A stretch of DNA of 64,000 nucleotides from Paludibacteraceae bacterium (GTDB lineage: Bacteria > Bacteroidota > Bacteroidia > Bacteroidales > Paludibacteraceae): contig CAJOEJ010000018.1 in the NCBI GenBank assembly GCA_905233375.1, forward strand, positions 19,494-83,493, in the 5' to 3' direction. Under the pieces are notes generated by a model. That model saw only the letters and a list, made by a program, of their open reading frames with translations, ran no database searches and was not told where the DNA came from. A program made the translations under genes and the position numbers. Within the stretch, counting starts at the first letter, position 1. Each line of letters begins with the position of its first letter. Shown here in pieces: positions 44,083-51,937 of the stretch.

Positions 44083-45768
44083 TTACCATCTTTGTTGCCG
44101 GAATAATCCTCCTACCAGACAAACCAGTATATACCACGGATAGAGCAGTTCCAGCAGGAGCGCATCGTCCCATTTGACGGACGGTTCGCGACGGGTGACA
44201 AGCCGGTACTCTATAGGGAACTTCACCAGCAGTACCAGCGGGCATATTATCTGGAGCACGTTGGCAGCCACGATGTACATCCCGCATCGCCGGATATCGG
44301 GGTCGGTGTAACGTGGCGCTTTGCCTGCCCACCGCATACGCTGTCTGAAGAACGCGCGCCATGTGGTCACCGGGCGCACGATGGCGGTATAGCCGGGGTC
44401 GTCGAGCACACTTATCCTATAGCCGCCACGCTTGGCGGCTTCGAGCAGGAACATATCGTCGCCGGAAGGGATTTCCGGATGCAAGGACGGTTCGCATTCG
44501 AGCCACACCCGCCGACGTACGATGAGGTTCGCTCCGGAACACATGACCGCCCTACCCTGCTGCGCCGACTCAACCGTCAGTTGCTGTATCGCCGCATATT
44601 CGGCTATCTGCAGACGCTCCAGCAAGGACGGCTTGGTATGTTCGCTCTCCATACGCAGCGGAAGGATGATGAGATCCGCCTTGGCATACGGTTCCCCGTA
44701 TAGTACACTTGGTACCACGCTGGCTGCGGGCGGAACGATGACATCATCATCATGCAGCCATACATACTCCGAAACCGCGGCACGGATGAGTTTGGACAAG
44801 GCATGTTTCTTGCCCATATTGTCGTCATTGATGCCTTTGCGCGGCACGATGTGCTGAGGTACAAAAGCGGGATAACTCTTCACGATGCACGCCTGCTCTT
44901 CGATGGAGACGGGAAAGTCGGCGCACATCAGGCTCATCGCCATCCGGTGGTCATTGCGCACCTCGTGCAAACGAACTGCCGTCAGACGGTTGGACTCTTT
45001 GAACCGCAGCCGCGAGGTACCGGTGGCTTGCAGAGGGATACCCAGACGTTCACAAGTCAGAGCAACCGCCGGATACAAGTCCGGGATGCGTTCGAAATCT
45101 ATCGTCACGGGTTGTTTCTTGACCGGAACAGTCGATTGGAAGATCTTCACCCCTTGGGGCTGATAGGATGTGAGCACTCCGAAATACCTGCTGTACAGTT
45201 GTGCCACCTCGTTGTCTCCCTGCAACTCACTCTTCTGCAAACCTTCCAACACCAGTTCGCCACCATGGATAGCGACGTACTCGTACCAGAAGGCGGCGGA
45301 GGACCAGTCAAGCTCGATGGAATCAGCCATTGATGGCTGATACATAGAGAGCAGGCGGCGGGACATCGTGATATAGGGCGACTCGCCGGGTTCAACCGGT
45401 ATATCCTCTCCGTGCAAGATACGCGCCGAGGTGGTCTGGCTGGTCGGTTTGCCGTCCCGCTCCATGAGCCGCTCATCGCCGGTAAGCGTGATCGGTTCGC
45501 CGGGATAACATTTGTCCAGATGAACCTGTAAAAAACGCAACGCTGTACCGCTGTTCTTCAAGCCTACCTCCAGCCCCTCCCTCCAGGGAGGGGAAATTCT
45601 ATGCTCCGGAGTTCCAAAAGTATCCCGTATCTTTTGCAGCGCATCGTGGAGAACGATCACATCGTCCGGCATATCCGAAGAGACCCGCATGAGCGGATCT
45701 CCATGGATAGCTTGCAAAAGCAGAATGCGATTTGCGATACTCTTTGATATGGGAAGTTGAATCTTCAA
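44083..45768 (-). CDS. Fusion of shortened EPSP synthase (AroA) and glycosyltransferase 2
   Basis: One 561-residue frame. Residues 1-305 are EPSP synthase: PISKSIANR (PEP/phosphate site), KNSGTALRFLQ, LTGDERLMER, WSSAAFWYEY, FKESNRLTAV, NDHRMAMSLM and VKSYPAF. It lacks the usual SSQF segment of domain 2 and about 60 residues between KESNR and NDHRM, and carries a GC-palindrome insert (ISPPWREGLEVG). From about 306 it continues as a GT2: GKKHALSKLI, HDDDVI (DxD), GANLIVRRR, GDDMFLL, RQRMRWAGK (QxxRW) and two C-terminal membrane helices. The first ~80 GT residues with the ARNE and VVDD motifs are missing. Start is TTG 45768 in a word repeat. Deletion-born fusion or mis-assembly. Confidence 0.85.
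   Translation of the reverse strand: MKIQLPISKSIANRILLLQAIHGDPLMRVSSDMPDDVIVLHDALQKIRDTFGTPEHRISPPWREGLEVGLKNSGTALRFLQVHLDKCYPGEPITLTGDERLMERDGKPTSQTTSARILHGEDIPVEPGESPYITMSRRLLSMYQPSMADSIELDWSSAAFWYEYVAIHGGELVLEGLQKSELQGDNEVAQLYSRYFGVLTSYQPQGVKIFQSTVPVKKQPVTIDFERIPDLYPAVALTCERLGIPLQATGTSRLRFKESNRLTAVRLHEVRNDHRMAMSLMCADFPVSIEEQACIVKSYPAFVPQHIVPRKGINDDNMGKKHALSKLIRAAVSEYVWLHDDDVIVPPAASVVPSVLYGEPYAKADLIILPLRMESEHTKPSLLERLQIAEYAAIQQLTVESAQQGRAVMCSGANLIVRRRVWLECEPSLHPEIPSGDDMFLLEAAKRGGYRISVLDDPGYTAIVRPVTTWRAFFRQRMRWAGKAPRYTDPDIRRCGMYIVAANVLQIICPLVLLVKFPIEYRLVTRREPSVKWDDALLLELLYPWYILVCLVGGLFRQQRW
45561..45598 (-). repeat. GC palindrome inside AroA domain
   Basis: CCCCTCCCTCCAGGGAGGGG at 45574-45593 is a near-perfect palindrome. 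It encodes PPWREGLEVG between the first helix region and KNSGTALRF, where other AroA have a few residues. Confidence 0.65.
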
Positions 45769-45793
45769 TCTTCAATCTCCAATTTTCAATTTA
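45757..45793 (-). repeat. CTTCAAT-word repeat at aroA start / DPP III stop
   Basis: Four 7-mers (CTTCAAT twice, CTCCAAT, TTTCAAT on the plus strand). Contains the TTG start of the fusion gene and the end of dpp3. Confidence 0.6.
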
Positions 45794-47750
45794 CCGAAGG
45801 TAATGCACTATAGTCGCGGCTGTAACGCAGGTGTTGCTCGATATAGCCTTCGGTGAAATCCAGTTTGACATCGGTGATCTCACCTTCGGCATTGCGCGTC
45901 ACCTGATAAACCGGATTCACGAAACCTTTATACGGCGCGAGGTTGAGTTTCTTGTAGCGCTCCAGGATTTCTTTGTGGAGGTCTTGGTTTACCTTGACCG
46001 CGTAGGTCTCGACCATCTCTTTGGCGGCGGGATAGTCCCCTTCGGAAGTGATACGCTGGATCTCAGCCAGCAGTTCGCCATAGAGGCGGCGTACCCCTTC
46101 GTAGTCATTGATCTGCAAGTAATGCTTGCCGTCCCGCTCGATGATCTCCATCTCGCCGTCCGCGTGTGCATAACACCAGTTGGCAATGAGCTGGCGGTTG
46201 CGCATATGCGCTTCCTCGATGTCCTTACCCGGCTCGATACGCACGAGTTGGGTCATCAAGCCGTTCATCATCTGCTGGTAGTAACCGGCTTTGTATGCCT
46301 CCATGTTGGGCAGCAAGCCAAGTTCCACCAGTTTGGGATCCGCGAGGTAATAGAGACCAAAGAGGTCAGCACGTGCCTCTTCGATGGTCGAAGCGTGCTC
46401 CTTGAGGGCATCCTTGGTCACACCCGGCATCAGTTTGCCGGATCCGTGTCCGACGCACTCGTGCAAATCTGTATGCAGGTCACCGCATAGCGCGCCGTAC
46501 TGCTCGTATATCGCACGAATCTCATCGTCTATCATGAACTCCTCGTTGAAACCGTTACCTTTGGCTGCCTCGTTGTAGGCGTGCATCAGGTTATCGATGG
46601 TGACGGACTTGGAACCGTACTCTTTGCGGATCCAGTTGGCGTTCGGCAGGTTGATACCGATGGGCGTAGCGGGATAGCAGTCACCGGCAAGGATAGCGGC
46701 GGTGATGACCTTTGCCGTCACCCCTTTGACTTCCTCTTTCTTGTATTTGGGATCGGTCGTCGAGTGGTCTTCGAACCACTGTGCGTTGTCGGAGATCAGT
46801 TGCGTACGCTTGGTCGCCGCGAGGTCTTTGGTGATGCCGAGCGGGTCAGAATACGTCTCGGTGAAACCGTTCACGAAATCGACACGGCTGTCGAGGTCTT
46901 TCACCCACGCGATGCAGTATTCGTTGAACAGCTGGAGGTCACCCGTCTCGTTGAACGCAATAAGTTTGTTAAGCACCTCGCGTTGCTGGTCGTTCTCGGC
47001 ATACTTGCGTGCCTCTTTGAGCCAATAGACCACATGCTCGAGTGCTTCGCCGTACAAACCGTCCACCCGATAGACACGCTCTACGATATCGCCGTTGGCA
47101 TCTTTGACCAGTTGCGAGTTGAGACCGATCCACAGCGGTTCGGGCGAGTTGTCTTTATGTGCAGCGTACCAGGCTTCGGCTTCGGCTTGGGTCACCCCTT
47201 CGCCGTAGTAGTTGCCTGCAGAACAAGCCACGAGATCCACTCCGTCCTGCGCAGTCGTCCGTTTGGGCATAATCTCCGGGTCGAACATAACGGGCAGGAT
47301 AGCCGGGTCGTATTGCACACCGGCCGCCTCACAAGCAGCCATGAACCAAGCCTGATCAAATTCAGGAAGGAACTTGTCTTCCGAATAATGGTGGTGAATG
47401 CCGTTGGAGAACCAGATTCGTTTGAGATATTTTTCAAAAACCGCCCACTCTTCCGTTGTACATTGTACCTTGTCCCTTTGTACATAAAGCGCCTCGCAGG
47501 CACGACGGATACGCAGGTTGTACCGTCCGTTCTGGTCAAACAGGATATCGCGTCCCCAGAGGGCGGCTTCACTCAAGCAGTACAGCAGTTGTTTCTGTTG
47601 CAGACTCAAACTGTCAAACTCCGGTACATCGTAGCGGAGGATCTCCAAATCATAGAATTTATCCACGTTATATTGGAAAGCGGTTTCTTTCTTTTGGCAA
47701 CCACAGAGAATCCCCACGGCTGCCATGATGATTGCAAATTGTTTTTTCAT
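45786..47750 (-). CDS. Dipeptidyl peptidase III (M49) lipoprotein
   Basis: Zinc exopeptidase releasing dipeptides, about 654 residues. The M49 signature HEXXGH is present as LHECVGHGSGKLM, with the third ligand in EEARADLFGLYY. Lipoprotein signal FAIIMAAVGILCGC, so anchored in the envelope. A GTAC-word tract (47456-47489) encodes YVQRDKVQCTTEE in the N-terminal lobe. Start chosen at MKKQFAII (47750); the frame stays open upstream only because of a second GTAC-word repeat (MTKYNVQR). Confidence 0.92.
   Translation of the reverse strand: MKKQFAIIMAAVGILCGCQKKETAFQYNVDKFYDLEILRYDVPEFDSLSLQQKQLLYCLSEAALWGRDILFDQNGRYNLRIRRACEALYVQRDKVQCTTEEWAVFEKYLKRIWFSNGIHHHYSEDKFLPEFDQAWFMAACEAAGVQYDPAILPVMFDPEIMPKRTTAQDGVDLVACSAGNYYGEGVTQAEAEAWYAAHKDNSPEPLWIGLNSQLVKDANGDIVERVYRVDGLYGEALEHVVYWLKEARKYAENDQQREVLNKLIAFNETGDLQLFNEYCIAWVKDLDSRVDFVNGFTETYSDPLGITKDLAATKRTQLISDNAQWFEDHSTTDPKYKKEEVKGVTAKVITAAILAGDCYPATPIGINLPNANWIRKEYGSKSVTIDNLMHAYNEAAKGNGFNEEFMIDDEIRAIYEQYGALCGDLHTDLHECVGHGSGKLMPGVTKDALKEHASTIEEARADLFGLYYLADPKLVELGLLPNMEAYKAGYYQQMMNGLMTQLVRIEPGKDIEEAHMRNRQLIANWCYAHADGEMEIIERDGKHYLQINDYEGVRRLYGELLAEIQRITSEGDYPAAKEMVETYAVKVNQDLHKEILERYKKLNLAPYKGFVNPVYQVTRNAEGEITDVKLDFTEGYIEQHLRYSRDYSALPSVN
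47456..47489 (-). repeat. GTAC-word repeat inside dpp3
   Basis: Gene strand TTTATGTACAAAGGGACAAG then GTACAATGTACAA; encodes LYVQRDKVQCTT, the same frame as in leuS and ddl. Confidence 0.75.
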
Positions 47751-47783
47751 CCTTTGTACATTGTACTTTGTCACTTTGTACTT
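47751..47783 (-). repeat. GTAC-word repeat before dpp3
   Basis: Gene strand AAGTACAAAGTGACAAAG, TACAATG, TACAAAGG, abutting the dpp3 start codon. Confidence 0.7.
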
Positions 47784-47786
47784 GTT

Positions 47787-48662
47787 TTAGATTCTTTCTA
47801 AAACAGTTTTTACCAGTTCTTTGATACGCGGTTTATAATCGGTGTTAGCCGCTTCTATCTTACGCTGTGCGATGACGCAGCAAACGGTCATTGCGCGGTG
47901 ACCCATATGCAATGCGAGACCGGCGATGCACGAGCCCTCCATCTCGTAGTTGGTGATGCGCTGACCCTCATAGCGGAACGCGGTGATCTTCTCGTTGATA
48001 TCGGGTACGGCGAGACCGACACGCAGTACGCGTCCTTGCGGACCATAGAAACCGTTGGAAGCAATCGTGCAGCCGCGCATCATATCGTCCTTGGCGATAC
48101 GGTCCACCAGTTCGGGGTTGGCTGCCACCACATAAGGTACTGCTGCTTTCTTCGGGTAGCCGACAAAGTCCACAAACGCTTGCTCAAAGCCTACATCGGC
48201 TATCTTGTCGCGATCCTCATAGAAAGCGAGCACGCCGTCAAAACCGATGGACTTCTGCGAAACGAGGAAGGTACCCAGAGGGATGTCCTCCTGCATGCCG
48301 CCACACGTTCCGATACGTACGATATCGAGGCAGCGCTTGGTCTCTTTCTCGGTGCGGGTAGCAAAGTCAATGTTCGCCAGCGCGTCGATCTCGTTCATGA
48401 CGATATCGCAGTTGTCCGTTCCGATACCCGTGGAGATACACGAGATACGTTTGCCGTGGAACTTACCGGTGATGGTATGGAACTCACGGGACTGTACGTC
48501 ACACTCGATGGATCCTTCGTCGAAGAAGGATGCCACCATATTAACACGATCCTGGTCACCGACGAGGATGATCTTGTCTGCGAGAAACTCGGGTTTCAGG
48601 TGCAAATGGAATGCAGAACCATCGGCATTGATGATTAACTGCGAAGCAGGAAAAGTCTTCAT
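47787..48662 (-). CDS. Nucleoside phosphorylase (uridine phosphorylase-like)
   Basis: 291 residues, PNP/UDP phosphorylase family. Motifs: IILVGDQDRVNMVASFF, ISCISTGIGTDNCDIVMNEI, IVRIGTCGGMQEDIPLGTFLVS, and TNYEMEGSCIAGLA with the nucleoside-binding MEG. Cleaves uridine or related nucleosides with phosphate in the cytosol; exact base preference is not certain. Lies between the dpp3 gene and the second S23 cassette. Confidence 0.92.
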   Translation of the reverse strand: MKTFPASQLIINADGSAFHLHLKPEFLADKIILVGDQDRVNMVASFFDEGSIECDVQSREFHTITGKFHGKRISCISTGIGTDNCDIVMNEIDALANIDFATRTEKETKRCLDIVRIGTCGGMQEDIPLGTFLVSQKSIGFDGVLAFYEDRDKIADVGFEQAFVDFVGYPKKAAVPYVVAANPELVDRIAKDDMMRGCTIASNGFYGPQGRVLRVGLAVPDINEKITAFRYEGQRITNYEMEGSCIAGLALHMGHRAMTVCCVIAQRKIEAANTDYKPRIKELVKTVLERI

Positions 48663-48670
48663 GAATTAAA

Positions 48671-48718
48671 TTACAATTTACAATGTACAATGTACAAAGG
48701 AAACTTTGCAACTGTACA
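48671..48718. repeat. GTAC-word repeat downstream of S23 gene 2
   Basis: TTACAATTTACAATGTACAA and following words, plus ACTGTACATTTA next to the S23 stop codon. Orientation opposite to the tract at 49086-49160. Confidence 0.7.
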
Positions 48719-49146
48719 TTTAGTTAATATCTGTTGATTTTTGGGTTGTTACTAAAGCGGCGACAGTGATACCAAGTAATTCAGAACACTCCTGAATAAT
48801 ATCTTTCATTCGTTCTTCAGGAAGGATTTGACAATCCACTATTAATTCCAGCCAGTGTTGTGTCTCATCCAATTCTTCTTCGACCATTTTGAGTTTGTTG
48901 ATAAAATCTTTGTCTGATTTTGCGATACAAGCAGCTCTATAATTGGCAGATGGAGAAGTCCCGGAACGAATCAACTGACGAGCTATTGCGTCAGCCGAAA
49001 TGGTTCGAGGCATCGCATCTACCATTTTTACTATGCGTATTGCAAACGCTTTGTGGCGTTGTTTCAACTCCTCTTTATCCATAATGTCCTTGGTACTTTA
49101 TCCTTTGTACTTTGTACATTAAATGCCTTTGTACATTGTACATTGT
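48680..49146 (-). mobile_element. Putative S23 cassette 2 with 21 bp perfect terminal inverted repeats
   Basis: A 21-base GTAC-word block (ACAATGTACAATGTACAAAG plus G) at 48680-48700 recurs as its exact reverse complement at 49126-49146, bracketing the S23-type gene at 48720-49082. This mirrors cassette 1 at 19711-20162. No transposase or target duplication is evident. It could be a MITE-like unit carrying a passenger gene, or repeats that S23 proteins act on. Confidence 0.5.
48720..49082 (-). CDS. Four-helix bundle protein, S23/IVP family (second copy)
   Basis: 120 residues: FAIRIVKMVDAMPRTISADAIARQLIRSGTSPSANYRAA then DFINKLKMVEEELDETQHWLELI, the S23/IVP pattern. Closely similar to 19736-20110, most strongly in the middle (long stretch SGTSPSANYRAACIAKSDKD shared). 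AT-rich, bounded by inverted GTAC-word repeats. Role unknown; relatives occur in 23S rRNA intervening sequences and as the Avd protein of retroelements, but no 23S gene or reverse transcriptase is here. Confidence 0.88.
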   Translation of the reverse strand: MDKEELKQRHKAFAIRIVKMVDAMPRTISADAIARQLIRSGTSPSANYRAACIAKSDKDFINKLKMVEEELDETQHWLELIVDCQILPEERMKDIIQECSELLGITVAALVTTQKSTDIN

Positions 49147-49160
49147 CCCTTTGTACATTA
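49086..49160 (-). repeat. GTAC-word repeat upstream of S23 gene 2
   Basis: The longest intergenic tract: gene-strand words GTACAAAGGGACAATGTACA, then ATGTACAAAGG, TACAAAGTACAAAGG and AAAGTACCAAGG up to the S23 start. Confidence 0.75.
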
Positions 49161-49162
49161 GC

Positions 49163-49468
49163 TTAGGCTTCACCTCCGGAGAAGGTAAGCGGGAGGGTAC
49201 TGCCGGGGATGGGACCGCCGACGGGTTTGATAGTACCGAACTTCGCCTCGTACTGCCCGATATTGTTCTGCAGGGCACCGAGGATCTTCTTTGCCTGGTC
49301 GGGCGTAACGACCACACGTGCCACCACGTTTGCCTGCGGAACGCCCGGCATCAGTTGTGCGAAATCCAATACGAACTCCGTCGGAGTATGAGCTATTAAT
49401 GCCAGGTTGGCGAATACACCCTGCGCCTTATCGGCAGGGATGTTGATTTTCAATTCTTTCTGATCCAT
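49163..49468 (-). CDS. DUF3467 protein
   Basis: 101 residues covering the whole DUF3467 domain: IPADKAQGVFANLALIAHTPTEFVLDFAQLMPG (split in reading), ANVVARVVVTPDQAKKILGALQNNI. Small beta-rich protein of unknown function, common in Bacteroidetes, probably cytosolic. Ends GGEA. Word repeats on both sides. Confidence 0.88.
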   Translation of the reverse strand: MDQKELKINIPADKAQGVFANLALIAHTPTEFVLDFAQLMPGVPQANVVARVVVTPDQAKKILGALQNNIGQYEAKFGTIKPVGGPIPGSTLPLTFSGGEA

Positions 49469-49495
49469 AAAAATATTTACAATTTAACAATTTTT

Positions 49496-49530
49496 TCCTT
49501 TGTACTTTGTACCTTGTCCCTTTGTACATT
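49496..49530 (-). repeat. GTAC-word repeat between GT2 and DUF3467 genes
   Basis: Gene strand AATGTACAAAGGGACAAGGT, ACAAAGTACAAAGG. Confidence 0.7.
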
Positions 49531-49533
49531 AAT

Positions 49534-50679
49534 TTACCATTTCCCCTGCCGTTTGGGTACGGAGACCATCCACAGGTTGACAAGCGGCAGGAAGATGTCG
49601 AACCACAGTACGGTCAACATCCCGAAGCGCTTCAAGCCCATCCGCCGGGCAGAGGTATTGATGACAGCCGTCTGGATGATCCACCGGATGAGGAACAAAC
49701 CCAAGGCAATGTACAACGTGACAAAGGACAAGGTACCCAGGGCATAACATATAACTGCTGTCAGAACCGCCGCATAGAAAAGCCCGCGCGTGAGGGGTTC
49801 AAGGCTCAGACGGAATTTAGTTACGGGTTTGTACTGGTGGGAGACGGACAGATGCCGTCTTTTCTGCTGCCACCACTCTTTGAGCGTCCGCTTGGATGGC
49901 GACCAAGTGAAACTGTCTCTCGCCAGCACGACGGCTGTATTCTCCGGTGTCGCCACATGGTTGACAAAGAGGTCATCGTCTCCGGCACGGTTGTTCATCA
50001 GATGGGTGAACCCGCCCGATTCAAAGAAGAGGGACTTGCGGTACGCCAGGTTCCGTCCCACGCCCATGTAGGGGTGTCCGCACAAGGCTGCGCCCAGGTA
50101 ATGCAAGCCGTTGAACAGCGTCTCGTACCTTACCACGCGGTTGACCCATCCTTTCTCTTCGAAATAGGGGCTGAACCCAAGGACGATGTCTTTTGTGCCT
50201 GGTCCGAATCCGCTCATCATCCGGGAAATCCACTTGTTGCTCTCGGGTACGCAGTCGGCGTCGGTCAACAGCAACCAGTCATACTGCGCCGCTTTGGCAG
50301 CCAAGGTGAGCGCCAGTTTCTTGGTGGATCCCACGCGTGCGCCGTAAGGGACAAACGTGCGACGCAGACGTTTGTCCGCCGCCATATAGCGCTCGATGAC
50401 GTCCCGTGTGCTGTCCTCCGAACCGTCATCCACCACGATCACCTCATATAACGGGTAGTCCTGCGTCAGCAACACCTGCAGGTAGTTCGACAGGTTATCG
50501 CTCTCGTTATGCGCACAGAGGATAACGGAGACACCGTTGGGGATTGGTGATTGGTCATTGGTGATGGGTGATTTTTTATCTCTCCGTATGCGACGGGCAG
50601 GCGCGCACACGTAACGCGCGTACCAATAGACTTGTGCAATAAACAATACCGCTAATGCGCCCAACAGCACAAAGTCCAT
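49534..50679 (-). CDS. Glycosyltransferase family 2, membrane-bound
   Basis: About 381 residues. N-terminal membrane helix, then a full GT2 domain: VSVILCAHNESDNL, YEVIVVDDGSEDST, WLLLTDADCVPES (DxD), GVGRNLAYRKS, AGDDDLFVNHVA, and WWQQKRRHLSVS (QxxRH), followed by three C-terminal membrane helices. Transfers a sugar to an envelope glycan; substrate unknown. A CACCAAT-word tract (50539-50574) encodes SPITNDQSPIPNG right before the first strand. Start at ATG 50679 preferred over 50703. Confidence 0.9.
   Translation of the reverse strand: MDFVLLGALAVLFIAQVYWYARYVCAPARRIRRDKKSPITNDQSPIPNGVSVILCAHNESDNLSNYLQVLLTQDYPLYEVIVVDDGSEDSTRDVIERYMAADKRLRRTFVPYGARVGSTKKLALTLAAKAAQYDWLLLTDADCVPESNKWISRMMSGFGPGTKDIVLGFSPYFEEKGWVNRVVRYETLFNGLHYLGAALCGHPYMGVGRNLAYRKSLFFESGGFTHLMNNRAGDDDLFVNHVATPENTAVVLARDSFTWSPSKRTLKEWWQQKRRHLSVSHQYKPVTKFRLSLEPLTRGLFYAAVLTAVICYALGTLSFVTLYIALGLFLIRWIIQTAVINTSARRMGLKRFGMLTVLWFDIFLPLVNLWMVSVPKRQGKW
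50539..50574 (-). repeat. CACCAAT-word repeat inside GT2 gene
   Basis: Gene strand ATCACCC, ATCACCA, ATGACCA, ATCACCA, ATCCCCA; encodes SPITNDQSPIPN between the membrane helix and the catalytic domain. Confidence 0.75.
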
Positions 50680-50713
50680 GTTATGTAAACTGTCTAATTC
50701 CAATTTTAACTTA

Positions 50714-51814
50714 TCAATTATTCACAATCTTCACTTTGTACACATGGGTACTGCTTCCATCCTCCGCTTTGACGGTGATGACCCAGGGCTTGCCGTTGAT
50801 CTCACCGGGCGTAACGGTCATCTCCTTGTTGTCCAGTTTGCGTCCCTTGAAGGTCGCTTTCTCGCCTTTGATGTTGGTCAGCGTACCGATACCGCGGTAG
50901 CCCGCGAGCACAAAATCCTTTGTACTTTGTACATTGTCCTTTGTACATTTAAAGACCTGTTCTTTCTCGCTGTCGGGGTTGAATCCTTTCCACTCCTTGC
51001 CGTTAACGGTCAGTTTGTCGATGCGGGAAGAGTAGATCATCTCCACGTCGTCCACATAGAGCGCATTACCGTCGTACAATCCGTCATTGGCGCGGAAAGC
51101 GGGATAGTTGCCCGCAGAGAAGATCACATTGCACATGGAGGGTCGGGCGTCGTTCATATAGAAAATAGGCACTTTGATCTGCGTCCACTCGTAATGCTTG
51201 GCGCGTGCGCGGTACCATCCTTCGGCGATCTGTTTGGCAGGCTGGTCCGTTCCGCATTCGTTGCCGTCGGTAGCGATACGGATATCGCTCTCCTCGTTGG
51301 TGCGTTCGGTGACGGTACAACCGCCCACTTTGTTCTTGTACTGCCTGCTGATAGCCGTACCGCTCCAGGAGTAGTACAGCAGGTGAAAATCCTCGTCGTC
51401 GGTCGCGGGTCCGACACGTTTGACCCAGACGCTCATGGTGTCGGGGCGGTAGTTCCAGGCGATACCGCCTTCCGTACCCGCCGTGGCGGTCTTGAGCAGC
51501 AAGCCCTTGAGGTACTGCCACGGTTTGCCCAGACTGATATACCCGGGTCCCGTTGCCGACAAACCCAGTTTGGGAATGCCCACCTCACGGTCGGTCACAT
51601 AAGCGCAATAACCGCTGCGACCCTCTTTGCGGTACATAAAGACAAACTTGACGCCCGCCTGCGCCACGTTCGAGCCGTGCCATTCGCTCAGCTGCACCTC
51701 GTCCTTGAAGCTGTCCGACCAGTTCTCAAAATGGTTATCCGGCAACTGTTGCGCCGAGGCGCACAACGCGCATGCCAACAGCATAAAAACGGCTATAATA
51801 CGTATTTTTCTCAT
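50714..51814 (-). CDS. PCMD-domain secreted protein
   Basis: 366 residues with signal peptide (IIAVFMLLACALCASA). Begins LPDNHFENWSD like the PCMD family (putative carbohydrate metabolism domain) of Bacteroidetes. Contains a jelly-roll-like domain (about residues 25-245, MSVWVKRVGP, YYSWSGT, FIPYFY-like IKVPIFYMND, ALYVDDVEMIY) and a C-terminal Ig-like domain (ITVKAEDGSSTHVYKVKI). A GTAC-word tract (50917-50954) forms the linker KCTKDNVQSTKDF. Periplasmic or surface; may bind glycans. Confidence 0.85.
   Translation of the reverse strand: MRKIRIIAVFMLLACALCASAQQLPDNHFENWSDSFKDEVQLSEWHGSNVAQAGVKFVFMYRKEGRSGYCAYVTDREVGIPKLGLSATGPGYISLGKPWQYLKGLLLKTATAGTEGGIAWNYRPDTMSVWVKRVGPATDDEDFHLLYYSWSGTAISRQYKNKVGGCTVTERTNEESDIRIATDGNECGTDQPAKQIAEGWYRARAKHYEWTQIKVPIFYMNDARPSMCNVIFSAGNYPAFRANDGLYDGNALYVDDVEMIYSSRIDKLTVNGKEWKGFNPDSEKEQVFKCTKDNVQSTKDFVLAGYRGIGTLTNIKGEKATFKGRKLDNKEMTVTPGEINGKPWVITVKAEDGSSTHVYKVKIVNN
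50917..50954 (-). repeat. GTAC-word repeat inside PCMD gene
   Basis: Gene strand AAATGTACAAAGGACAATGT, ACAAAGTACAAAGG; encodes FKCTKDNVQSTKD between the two domains. Confidence 0.75.
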
Positions 51815-51852
51815 TTCTGTCTGTACGTTTTGGTTCTTGTTTTCATTTCGCG

Positions 51853-51935
51853 TGCAAATTTACTACAAATATTTGGAATATACAAGGATTTTACGATAAA
51901 AATCGAATTTATTTGATTTTTTAGCGGGAAAGCCT
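51853..51935 (-). repeat. Duplicated promoter region, copy 1 (before PCMD gene)
   Basis: About 83 bases, roughly 85 percent identical to 53350-53434, including the whole promoter and 50 bases upstream of it (TTTAGCGGGAAAGC shared). The upstream end runs into the tolC stop. Confidence 0.8.
51855..51886 (-). promoter_or_regulatory. Promoter of PCMD gene
   Basis: Minus strand CTTG (51883-51886), 20 bp spacer, TAAATTTG (51855-51862). Confidence 0.75.
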
Positions 51936-51937
51936 TG

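Noticed and set aside
48720..49082. S23 gene as part of a 23S rRNA intervening sequence or a diversity-generating retroelement
   Set aside because: There is no rRNA gene, reverse transcriptase or variable repeat in the window.
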